A stretch of 64,000 bases of DNA, taken from positions 26,623,018 to 26,687,017 of the forward strand of contig CM025854.1 of the NCBI GenBank assembly GCA_003952965.2, read 5' to 3'. This stretch comes from Morella rubra. Lineage: Eukaryota; Streptophyta; Magnoliopsida; Fagales; Myricaceae. Under the pieces are notes generated by a model. It was not told the DNA's origin. It saw only the letters and a list, made by a program, of their open reading frames with translations, and did not search any database. The stretch's first letter is position 1. Every line of letters starts with the position of its first letter. The position numbers were made by a program, and so were the translations under genes. Of the stretch, positions 23,809-35,600 are shown piece by piece.

Positions 23809-25026
23809 TATCAAAAATCAAAACCTATTTTAGTCGTGGAAAATATTCCCGCAGGCTGCAGGAAGTATTTTACAGCTGTTGTGGGAGAAAAAAAAGGAGT
23901 TGGAGAAGTCCACAAGCAAAGAAGAGTACAGAGTTTCTCTGCCCCCACCAAGCAAGAAAGCACATCCACGAAAAGGCCAACGAGACCGGCGAGATAGGAA
24001 ACTGACGTGGAACGCAGGGGCGCCATACGTTGGTCTCCGGATGCCAACCAATATCTTAGAACGTTACTGTTACAAAGGAAAAATAATATTAATCAAGCTG
24101 GAAGAAGCTGTGATTCAGTTCTTTGAATCCTTCTGTAGAGCATTCCTAAGCTATTGTTTATTCTAACATTTTGATTAAAATAAAAATTTAATTTAATAAA
24201 AAAATATCATATAAAAATTTATCTATTATAACAAATTTTAACACGTGAATAATAGTTCTCTATTTTTAGAGAATTACTATTCATTTTACTTTCTTAAAAT
24301 ATTAATATTTATCTTTTTTTTTTTTCCTTTTTTCTCTCACACTCTCCCTCTTTTTTATTTTTATTTTTATTTTATTTTCTTCTCTCACGCTCTCCCTGTC
24401 TTTTCTTTTCTTTTTTCTTTTTTCTTTTTTCTTTTTTTTCTTTTCTTAGATCTCCCTCTCTTTATTTTATTTTTTTATTTTTTTTTCTTCCTCCCATACC
24501 CTTAAAAATAAATATTTAAAAATATAAATCTTATAGAAAGAATAAAGAAATCTTTGAAAAGTAATATTTAAATAGAATAGTAAAAAATAGATAGTTAAAA
24601 TAGAAAAATTGTTGGGAGTGTTTTTAAAAAGTTGATAGTTAAAATAGAGAAGTGTGCTTTTCGATTAAAGTAGAGAGTCAAATTTAAAGAAGCTATTAAG
24701 AGAAAGAATCCCGTCGTATATTTCTTATTATTCCAGATTTTTTAAATTCCATAAAAGTACCTCTTTAATTAGATTTAATTTCATATTAAATATTATCAAT
24801 TTCCCATATTCGAACAGAAATAATAAAATATTGTAGGACCATCCAACTCAGTTAAAAACTACAAAGATCTCAATTAATTTAATAGATCTCAATTAGCAGA
24901 GCAAAAAATGTTTGAAATAAATATATAAAAAAAAAGTCTCTACTAATATATATGCCAGCTTAGAAAGAAGAAAAAAAAAAGGAAAAAGAATAGATGCACA
25001 CTGAGCCCTATGGTGCCCCGTACAGG
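23809..25026. other. Spacer upstream of the sterol desaturase gene
   Basis: No credible gene. 24180-24720 is very AT- and pyrimidine-rich. It includes a short palindrome (tagttctctatttttagagaatta at about 24251-24276) and T/C tracts at 24310-24490, possibly a degenerate MITE. From about 24846 the sequence matches the desaturase relic promoter in unit A (5087 onward), so the proximal promoter is 24846-25181. Confidence 0.55.
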
Positions 25027-25035
25027 CTATAAAAT
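25027..25035 (+). promoter_or_regulatory. TATA box of the sterol desaturase gene
   Basis: ctataaaat lies about 150 bp upstream of the start codon. The same element, with its flanks (tacaggctataaaatcccc), is conserved in the duplicated relic at 5270, which supports its being the core promoter. Confidence 0.65.
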
Positions 25036-25181
25036 CCCCGACACCAGACGCAAACAAAAGACCAGAAATTCCTGACTCTCAGACTCCCTGTCTTCTCTCT
25101 GTTTCATATCCCAGGCCATAATCTCTGGCCAGCCATTGCTGGAACTCGACTGGCCATCCCCGGACCCCCCCTCCACCGCTC

Positions 25182-28100
25182 ATGGAAGACCAGGGTAGTA
25201 CATATCTGCGACTGTTCGTGGACGAGACCACCTTGTACAACCGCATTGTCCTGGGGAGCCTCTTGCCAAGCGGGATTTGGGACCCACTGCCTCACTTCTT
25301 CCAGACGTGGCTGCGCAACTTCATTGGCGGGTCCTTAGTGTACTTGCTCTCTGGCTTCCTATGGTGCTTCTACATTTATTACTGGAAGCGCAACGTCTAT
25401 GTTCCTAATGGTATGTGCTTCTTTTCTTTCCGCTTGTTCTATTAGTTTTTGGGTTTTGGTTGTTTGGCTTGGAGTGACGAGGGTTTTCTCTTTCTTGATA
25501 ATTCTTAATCTGTTTTCTTCTCTTGACAAAAAACGTCTATGAAATCGTGAATGCCCGATGTTTTTTTTCCCCAAGTTTCTTATGTTTGACTTGGGTTAAT
25601 TCTAATATTTCCTGCTGAAGCTTTTTTTGTTAAGTCACCGATACCACTTGGGTCATGATCTATATCAATCTTGGTTCCTTTTCGAAAGAGATTACTTTTT
25701 TTTCTAGGTTTAAAAGAGATTAATTGATCGCTGTAAAAATTGGTCTTTGTTTGAATTGGTTTTACTTGTTTCTCAGTCGTGATTTCTTGTAAGCTTCTTT
25801 CTCTTATATTTTGTCTTTCTGAATTGATGGATCTTATTGTGGCTATCGTCTAATTTCCACCCTGTGTCTTAAAGTTCTTTTCTGTTGGTTGTGATGTGCA
25901 TCCTTTTCTGGTCTTCAGTCTTTAATCTGTCCTAGGATAAAACCTTCAATTAATTGATGGGTGGAATAAAATTGACTGCCTTTCTGCGTCACTGTCCATT
26001 TTTTCTTGGTCTCACGTGGGTCTTGAATTTGGTTCATATTTCCGATAGTTGATCGAATAGTTGTCACTATTTAAGTTCTCCTATTATACTCTTTCATGTG
26101 AAATGAATTTTTTCCCTTGCTAATGGCAGTAACAGAAAATTCTGAGAAAAAAAAAACCGTTAGTTCTGTTTGCCTTTCCATTTAAACGTGGTTTTTTTGA
26201 TAGATTACTGATCAGTTTAACTGATGAAATCTCCACACTGTTAAGCTTAATATGTCTACTTGGCTTAGATGCGGCGAGTTCCTCCTTTCCCACAGGCCAA
26301 GATAACTTTCATGAAGTCAAGACAAATTGAAAGACGTGATGCAAAATTCGTTCCCTCTGTTATTTTGTCGAGTTTCTTTTTCTAATCAAATCTGCGATAG
26401 TGAATGATGGATGTAGTATGCATGTCTACTCCAAGCATTGTTGCTTCCTCTGTCTCTGTGTTGATGCTTTTAATCCCTTCACAAGGACAGTAATTCTTTG
26501 ATTGAGTTGTTATGCCATCTCTAGTATCTGATGTGAGGTGCAGTGAAGAATAGGCAATGCTTCCAGAACATTACAAGAAGTGCAGAATGTGTCTATTTAT
26601 CCGTAGTTTAATGATAATGTATAATTGCAATAAGTTGAAACTTTTGGTTCATTGATTATATTATGATATGTAACATTGTGCATCCCCTCCATTTGTCATG
26701 GTACATAAGATATTTTGAGTGTCGATCGTTCTTAGGATCCTTAACAGTTTTCATGACAGTTAGGTCAAAAGACTGGAGAGAGACCCCTTTCTGAGGCAAA
26801 GCTTCATTTTTAATTGCATTTTGTTACCCCAATTGTTAGTTTGGTCTGAGAGCACTTCTAGGTTACCCACACTCTGATCTTTGATCTCGAGTGGAGACAA
26901 TCTTCTATATTGAGCGCCATTTTTCTTGCTTTTCCTTGGGACCTTGAGCAATTAGACAGGTTTGTATACAAGTGTACAATCTACAATGATTATCCAAGTG
27001 CTGTCAGATTTTCAGCTTTCTCATCAACAAGATTTTCAGTTCCACAAATTCTACTTCATAAAGTAAATGGCTCAAGGATGAATGGAGCAATGGTAGTGCT
27101 AAGCACAATTTCAGGATATCTATTCCTAAACTTGAGGAACTCTAGAAATCTGTTGACACTTTCATTCCTGATTAGTTAAAAGGCCATGGGTAAATCTATA
27201 AACACGAGTCTGTATGACGTTCCTAATTGGCTGGGTAACTCAATAAGCTTTCAGCTAGCAATTTTCCTCTTTATGTTGATGAGACTATTCATTCATTAAC
27301 CGGGGGCCCTTGTTAACCTTTTGTTGGGTATGTTAAATACTCTTGCTGCAGATGCCATTCCGTCTAACAAAGCAATGCTCTTGCAAATATCTGTCGCCAT
27401 GAAGGCCATGCCATGGTACTCTGCTCTTCCAACTCTTTCTGAGTACATGGTTGAAAATGGCTGGACGAAATGCTTTTCGAGGATAAGTGACGTAGGTTGG
27501 CTTGTCTACCTTCTATATTTAGTGATTTATCTTGTGATGGTGGAATTCGGTATTTATTGGATGCATAGAGAGTTGCACGACATAAAACCTCTTTACAAGT
27601 ATCTTCATGCTACGCATCACATCTACAACAAACAGAATACTCTATCTCCATTTGCTGGTAAGTTCTCAATCTAGTGAAAGTCAATCTCCGTGGTTTTATC
27701 TCAAGTTGATGCTTTTTGGATTTTGGATGTTTGTTTTTCTAATCTTTTTCCTCTATGAATTTTGATGATCTCGCTGAGACATTACGGTAAATGATATAGT
27801 ATCTTGTCTGAAATATCTAACACTAGCAATAATCTAAAGATCGCACCAAGTTGCACACTGGTTCCATTCACTGTGAAAAGAATATTCACAGGAAGAAACT
27901 AGGCTGTATTTCTTCTTCATTAAACCATCTGCCGTGGAAATTCCAGGGTGAGAGATTTTATGTAATTCACTTTGTGTGTATCATTCTCAGTTTGCAAGAA
28001 AACATGAAAATATTTTCCAAGGACTAGCTACAGTTACATGAGTAAGTTGCAAATAACTATGGCTTTTATGGCAAAATAGCCATTCAATCTTACTGGGGCA

Positions 28101-31100
28101 CAACCATAGTACGCAATTTTAGTGTTTACATGGGACAATAATGGGCCTCAGGATATGGCACTTATCTTAGGTCTGTGACAACTAAATATCCTTCTCTTCT
28201 TAATCTCTAAAAAATATCCTCATTTGATTGGGTTTATTTGTTCCAAGCATCACTATAAATGTTTGGTCACGACATAGCTCTCTCTCATGCAAATTTCCCA
28301 TTCTAACAAAAGTGCAATAAACCAGGTTTTGCTCATTAATTTTGCTACCAGACTACTGACACTAAGTTTTATGGCACCACGATAACAAGTAGACTGCATT
28401 CAAGCCCGAGAATTCCCACCAAATGTCTGTATCTAAATTTTATTTATTTATTTTTTTTGTAAGCTTTTTCTTTCTTGTTTCTGTTCGTGTTATTGTCGTG
28501 GCTGAATTACTTAGTTGGGTTGCTAGAATATTAACTTACATTTGCAGGCATAGGCATGCTATAATCTCATGGCTGCCTTTTGTGTAATCTTTTTCGTCTA
28601 TGAATTTTGATGATCTTACTGAGACATTACGGTAAATGATATAGTATCTTGTCTGAAATATCTAACACTAGCAATAATCTAAAGATCACACCAAGTTGCA
28701 CACTGGTACCATTCACTGTGAAAAGAATATTCACAGGAAGAAACTAGGCTGTATTTCTTCTTCATAAGAACCATTTGCCGTGGAAATTCCAGGGTGAGAG
28801 CTTTTATGTAATTCATTTTGTGTGTATCATTCTCAGTTTGCAAGAAAACATGAAAATATTTTCCAAGGACTAGCTACAGTTACATGAATAAGTTGCAAAT
28901 AACTATGGCTTTTATGGCAAAACAGCCATTCAATCTTACAGGGGCACAACCATAGTACGCAATTTTAGTGTTTACATGGGAAAATAATGGGCCTCAGGAT
29001 ATGGCACTTATCTTAGGTCTGTGACAACTAAATATCCTTCTCTTCTTAATCTCTAAAAAATATCCTCATTTGATCGGGTTTATTTGTTCCAAGCATCACT
29101 ATAAATGTTTGGTCACGAAATAGCTCTCTCTCATTCAAATTTCCCATTCTAACAAAAGTGCAATAAACCAGGTTTTGCTCATTAATTTTGCTATCAGACT
29201 ACTGACACTAACTTTTATGGCACCAGGATAACAAGTAGACTGCATTCGAGGCCTAGAATTCTCACCAAATGTCTCTATCTAAATTTTATTCTTTTTTTTT
29301 TTTTGTAAGCTTATTCTTTCTTGTTTCTGTTCGTGTTATTATCGTGGCTGAATTACTTAGTTGGGTTGCTAGAATATTAACTTACATTTGCAGGCATAGG
29401 CTTGCTATAATCTCATGGCTGCCTTTTGCTGGAGAGAGTAAAAACTGAATGCTAGGGAATTTTTGGTGAGGAGCCTCTGTATAATTAGACGGTCATAGGG
29501 AGGATGTTTCTTTTTCTCTGTCCTGGAAAGGATTTCTTTCTATGAAGTGATCATGTAATTCCTTCAACAGATGTATTCACGACCATTGGATTTACCAGCC
29601 TCAATTCTAATTCTCGCTCCAGTCACTCCATCTTGTTATTCTAGCAACCCAATTAAGTAATTCAGCAGAAGAAACCTTCAACAGATGTATTCACGACCAT
29701 TGGATTTACCAGCCTCAATTCTAATTCTCGCTCTAGTCACTCCATCTTGTGATTGTACACTCTTTGGTTGGTTACATGAAACAACATCAAGGCTTCTTCT
29801 TTGTCATGTGTCTCCTGGACTCTTGACTTGGATGATACTTGCTCTTTTGGTTTGAAAAAGCTGAAGGGACTGGGGTGTTGCCTAAATGTGGAGTAAGCAG
29901 GAAATGCTTCCTCTGCAATTCTGATATTCTGCTAGGTTATTGATATGATTCCCTGCAACCTCTTTAGATTTTCCATGTGATCTTCGGTGGAGACCAAGTT
30001 TATTGTTTTACTTAAGAAAAGTGCAGCATTTCGTTTGATACTGAATTCTATAAGTTTCAGAGTCCCGGTATGGCTAAGTTTCTAAACAAGCCAAGGAGAG
30101 AATAAAGCTATCTCCTCTTGTCTTATTCAAGAGGACACAGCCTTATTCTCAGCTTGGCTAAATACAGTCACACTTGGCTTTTTACTGCAACCCCTTGTCA
30201 GGCTAGTTGTCCATTGTTGATTTTTAAAAAGATACTCCCTAGTTATGGAAATTCGGTAGACCCTAAGTGAAACATTGGAAAAGCCTGAAGGTGTATGTAC
30301 ACAGCAGATTGTTATGAGGAGTCTTCTGTAAGGCTGTCTTTCCCCAAAGTTGATGTGGCTTCTTTCATCCATTATATGCAGCAAATACAAGTTCTTATGC
30401 CTCAACGTGATTTAAGGCATGCATGTTAGCACCATTGAGGTGGGGGGTTAAACTTTGATGTAAGCTTCTGTGCTCCAGCAATATCCTTAGTCCTTTCTAC
30501 GAATCCTAGATTGAACTTTCATTTGACCTTGAAAATTGAACTCCTATTTAGAATCGCCTTCCTATAGGATTTTGAGTATAGTATGTGCTTTTCTTTTTTG
30601 CTACTAGGGCCAAGCAAAAAAAGGTTCTAGAATACTATACACACTGATCTGCAGAGTGAGGTAGGATTTTCTGGTGCTGTTAGTGTTCAACTGAAAGATG
30701 TTTAACATATTCTGGCTATGATGGGAATTCAATGCTTTTAGGCTATTCTTAATGCTGATATATGATCAATGTCGTTGAAGAAGGAATTTCCTCTTTAGTT
30801 TTCTAGAGGTCCCATTCTTGAGAAGTTATTTGCTTTTTCACTACAGGTGCGCCATACTGTAGTTATATAAAAAGCAACTGTGGTGTTCTTTGCATTTATG
30901 GAGTTTCTGTATTTGTATATTTTGAAAATATGAAATTATTCTACATTGGTGGTTATATAAAGAAATGGCGTCACCTAGATTTTCTATCCAATTGATAACA
31001 TTCGTTTAGACATCTACCCTTCTATCTGAAGATCCCCATTTTCGGAGTCTGATTTTATTTTCATATGAAGTAATGACTGTGATTCATCTGTTGTTTCAGG

Positions 31101-31392
31101 TTTGGCTTTTCACCCTCTTGACGGGATATTACAGGCTGTACCACATGTAGTAGCCCTATTTCTTGTGCCTACGCATTTTACGTCACATATCGCGCTCCTA
31201 TTCCTTGAGGCTATATGGACGGCAAACATTCATGATTGCATCAATGCGAACCTATGGCCTGTAATGGGTGCTGGCTATCACACCATTCATCATACTACAT
31301 ACCGTCACAACTACGGCCATTATACTGTATGGATGGATTGGCTCTTTGGCACCCTTCGTGACCCCATTGATGATGGATGTAAGGCCATGTGA
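25182..31392 (+). CDS. STE1: Delta7-sterol C5(6)-desaturase (STE1/DWF7 type)
   Basis: Three exons, 25182-25410, 27352-27657 and 31100-31392, all with GT-AG introns (1.9 and 3.4 kb), give 275 residues, close to the family length. The enzyme introduces the C5(6) double bond into delta7-sterols in the ER membrane, on the route to campesterol, sitosterol and brassinosteroids. The fatty-acid-hydroxylase histidine boxes that bind the di-iron centre are complete: HRELH (148-152), HATHH (162-166) and HTIHH (239-243). Hydrophobic segments lie near 52-68 and 124-146. Start ATG 25182 (MEDQG) follows a TATA box. A broken copy of its 5' end is at 5087-7457. Intron 2 has an internal 845-bp duplication. The gene looks intact and single-copy here. 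Confidence 0.95.
25411..27351 (+). other. Intron 1 of the sterol desaturase gene
   Basis: Donor gtatgt at 25411, acceptor ttgctgcag ending at 27351. The first 320 bp are duplicated in the unit A relic (7129-7457). It is AT-rich, and the small open frames inside have no support. Nothing else is seen. Confidence 0.8.
27741..29430 (+). repeat. Direct tandem duplication of about 845 bp in intron 2
   Basis: Copy 1 runs about 27741-28585 and copy 2 about 28586-29430, both starting aatctttttc and sharing long, nearly identical text. Copies differ by scattered substitutions and small indels (such as gttgcacactggttcc against gttgcacactggtacc). Neither contains a coding exon. Confidence 0.9.
29561..29752 (+). 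repeat. Smaller direct repeat in intron 2, period 114 bp
   Basis: ccttcaacagatgtattcac and about 75 following bases occur at 29561 and again at 29675. The spacer between holds tctagcaacccaattaag, which is the inverse complement of a segment inside the 845-bp repeats (about 28505 and 29355), so a small piece was copied in inverted orientation. Confidence 0.8.
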
Positions 31393-32652
31393 TGCTGTTG
31401 CCTTCTCACCTGATTGATCCTTCAGTTTTTCAAACTTTAAAATGTTAGACGAATTGTTTCCTTGTATGCTGTCTTTCCTTGTAAATTATGAATGTTATTG
31501 GTTTACTTTGTGTCTCAGGCTAGAGAGTGTTAGAAGTTAGTGATGAGGTATTTTTGGTCTCTTGGATATTTCATCTCGGTTAGTCGCGAGTCTCACAAAC
31601 CCCTGTACTGAATTCAATAAAATCTTTTGGTAAAAATTTGTGGTGCTTTTTTCTCCGAAATGGAGATGTAGCAAAGGACTCAAATTTTTCCTGTCCTCGT
31701 CGCATGTGCTTCGTAAGACCAAAAATGTTATATGTGTTTTTTCTAGGCAATCCACTTCTTGCATAGGGGTAAAGTTACAGCAAGTGCAAAGCAAGCGGAA
31801 AGCCCAGAGGCCCAACAACAAACCTACTGGGCTTCAGACCCATAAAGACCAGTAAAGAGGGTCCATGGTCCCCAGGGGTCCAACGAATTGGGCTCAAGAC
31901 CTAAAATGCTATATAGCTAGATATTAGCAAGAATGCCGATTCATCGTTAACGAATTGGCAGATCTGAACTCTGACACTAATGGTATCTGTAATGATACAC
32001 CTGCATTGACAGGGAAACGGGGAAGCTGGACACTAGTGTTGCTAGTGGAATCAACCAACTGGACCTAATTAGGCCAAACCCAGTTAGCAATTATAGCTAG
32101 AGGACCCTGAATAGTAAGAGGCAACTACTGAACTGGAAGGAGAGTCCGGGTAACAAAGCTGGGAAAAAGGGTGGTGCGGTCCAATGAAAAGTTTGGAAAA
32201 CGAAAAGCAAACTAGAATCTGAAAATTTTTTACTGCGTGATCACTGACACTGCTAAAAGGGTTTTTATTATATTTCACCCAAGTCCTCATTATTCTGTGT
32301 TCCTGCTGTAAATTTCCAAAAAGCGAAAATGGGTTAGTATCCTGCGCAAATTTCCAAAAATCATTTGCAAGTTGAAAATCAAGAGACTTCCTAAAAGTTT
32401 TAAGAAACATCTTGAGAAATCCCCATATTGAAAAGAACAGGGCAAATGCAAAAAGAGATATCCAAATTTGAAGAAGCAACCGTCACAAGCCACAAGTCTT
32501 CAGCACTCAAAATATCTCGTCTCACTCTCAATCCAAACATACACCGCGTTCACTGATCGATAGATAGATGATAGCAAGAATTTTGAGAAACTGAGACCAA
32601 AAGCTTTCTCTCGGTTGTGAAAAACTCCACCAGCACCCACTCGTCCACCACC
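31393..32652. other. Intergenic spacer between desaturase and CRS1-like gene
   Basis: The first part is the 3' untranslated region and poly-A region of the desaturase (possible signal aataaaatc near 31616). The last part is the promoter and 5' leader of the CRS1-like gene. Open frames on the minus strand (31537-31821, 32084-32493) show no recognisable domain. Confidence 0.5.
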
Positions 32653-35600
32653 ATGACGGCAACTCTCTTCCTTTTCCCCTCCCCTTCCTACCTCACCATT
32701 TCATCCTCATTAAACCCAAAACCTCCCAAAACAACCAAGCAGACTCCCCCCTCCAATCACCCAACCGCCCCAAATCCAGAATTCTCAGGCTCACTAAAGC
32801 AGCCTCTTTCGCAATCCGATGCCATTATTAAAATGCCCACAGCGCCGTGGATGAAGGGCCCTCTTCTTCTCCCGCCCCATGAGGTTCTTGAGCTCCCCAA
32901 ACCCAACAATAAGAAGAATTTTAACAATGCTAGTGTCGAAAAGTTTGATAAGGCTTTGACCGAGAAAGTTGGCGTGAGAGGAGAGAGAGCGGTGAAGAAG
33001 ATTGTCAGAAGCATTGAAAAGCTTCGAAATAATGATGACTCAGAAGAAACTCAGAAGGATTTTGGAGAATTTGGATTTGGAGATAGCTTGGAACAGCTTA
33101 GTGTGGATGATGGTTGGAGAAATGGCAGGAAAATGCCGTGGGAGAGGGACGAGGGGTTCGTTCTCCGGAGGACGAAGAAGGAAAAGGAGGTGACCGAGGC
33201 GGAATTGAGGCTTGACAAGCCGTTGCTTGAGAGGTTGAGGGGTGAGGCACCTAAGATGAGGCAGTGGATGAAGGTTAAGAAAGCTGGGGTGACTCAGGAC
33301 GTACTTAATGAGATTGGAATGGTTTGGAGGAGGAATGAGCTTGCCATGTTGAAATTTGATGTCCCTTTATGCCGGAATATGGATAGAGCACGAGAAATCG
33401 TTGAGGTTCGGTTTGTTTAATTTGTTTTGCTTCTGTTTCTTCACGAAGAGAACTATAATTGTTAAATTTTGAGTCTTTTTAAGACTTTATTGATTACGTC
33501 GAGCAGGTTTCATTGAAACCTATTCCTGGAAATAAGAAAGAAAAGAAATTTGTAGGTGACTGATCGAAATGGATTTATATAGTTGGTGTATAATTGGCTA
33601 GTTGGATATTTTCTGATAGAGAGAAATCGCTACTTTTTCTTTTGCTTTTTTTTTTTTTTATTGGGTCCGCAGAGAGAATTGCTGCTTAGTTATGTACATG
33701 GAACACTAATGGCTCTCATAAGAATAAAACAATCTGTGGTGATCTAGGATGGACTTCAGTGATTTGGTACATTAGCTCGTATTTAACAGCTGTGGAGGAT
33801 CAGTTGAGGTCATTTTGCCAAGTACTAAACATTCTTTGGTTTCAGAAAATTAGTGTATGGCTGTTCTGCCATACGAACATGTTTTTCCTTTGAACATATG
33901 CTATTGTCCCATGGATGGACAGATATGCTCTTAAAGACAAGGCAAATAGTTTGAATCATTTGGATGGAAAAGTCATTCTTGTTGGAGGTGATGAAAATTG
34001 AGAATGTTATATGTTTCTATTTGACTGCATTAAGATGTCACATTTTTTTGTGAAACTTGTTTATTTGATATATTAATCTTGCTACAATGATTTAATGCTA
34101 GGTTGGGACTCCTAATTTCTTGTTCTGGGTTTCATTAACAATAGTTTTTGTTTGCTTTTACTGATTCTAATGGTTGCTTTAGTAATTCATTCCTTAAAAA
34201 CAGATCAAGACTGGAGGCTTGGTGGTTTGGAGTAGGAACAATACTCTTGTTGTCTATCGAGGTTTCAAATATGTATCAACTCCGAAGAATTTTTTAAAGA
34301 CACGTGCTGAGGTTGCTGGCAGTCAAGCAGCACCTTATTACAAAACTGGTCAGGGGAAGTTGGAAAGAGACTCTGACATTTCTAGAGTTAACTCCAGTGA
34401 AAGTGGTGTAGATGAAAATATATGCAGAAAGGAAATCAACCAGGAGACTTTGATGAGTAGCATCTTTTCAGAAGAAGATTTGCGTTGCCAACAAGTTAGC
34501 GGATCACTTTATGAGAGAGAAATAGAGAGATTATTGGAGGGCTTGGGACCTCGCTTCATTGACTGGTGGATGCGCAAGCCTTTGCCTGTAGATGCGGACT
34601 TACTTCCTGAAGTGGTACCTGGATATAAGCCTCCATTTAGGCTTTGTCCACCGCGTGCTAGAGCGAAGTTGACAAACGAGGAATTGACATACTTAAGGAA
34701 GCTTGCACACCCTTTACCTACTCATTTTGTCCTTGGTATTACCTTGCCTCCTGACATATGTCAGTTTTTCCACAGAACATTTAATTTTCAGGAAAGCATA
34801 ATATCGAAACAATGATGACGACAATGATGATAATACATATAATAATAACCAGCAAGAAGACAAGCGGAGGAAGTTTGTCATTTACTGATTGCAAATACTA
34901 GTAACTCGTGCATGAGAGTAGTATTATCATATTGAGTTATTATTTTACACATGAAGTCTCTGTGGTACATGGATTCAATGTAAGCCTATGTTCATTGACC
35001 TTAGAATGAATGGCTCTTGTGGTAATCACAACCTCACAGGCTTATTACAACACTGGAGCTATTTTTACAGAGTAATGTTCTTATATTGTACTCATAGGTG
35101 GATTAGTTTTGATGCCAATTGCATTTTAAAATCATTCAATTCTAATCTCAATGTTTGCTCAAGTTTAATATCTGCTGGAAATTTCCAGTGCAGCAGAGTC
35201 GTACCATCCACAATGTTTCGCGCGTACCCAGAGTGCCTGATTTAGTATGCGAAAGAGTTAAGAAATCTCATTTCTGTATTTGAGACGAATGTATCTTAAC
35301 TAGCTTGAGTTTAAATCTGGAGCAAGCATGGATTACAGTGTGTCCTCTTCAAAATCTTTGCTGTTTAACCTAGTACTATTGCAGAGTCCAGTCTGTGTGG
35401 ACTGCCATATAAATAAATCACTTGGATTCATCCTTACCTATACCTTGTAGAATTGTTGATGGCATTCCAGAAGCATATGTTATCTATATGAGACTTTCGC
35501 CAGTATGGTTAATCCTGTCAAATATCATGAAACCCTTTACTGTTCATTCTATATATTGTAATTTGTACCAAATATAGTGTAATTGCTCACAAATAAAAGC

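Noticed and set aside
24245-24505. Phe-rich open frame
   Set aside because: It is a low-complexity T/C tract translated.
30127-30405. Minus-strand frame in desaturase intron 2
   Set aside because: No domain, no splice support, and not conserved elsewhere.
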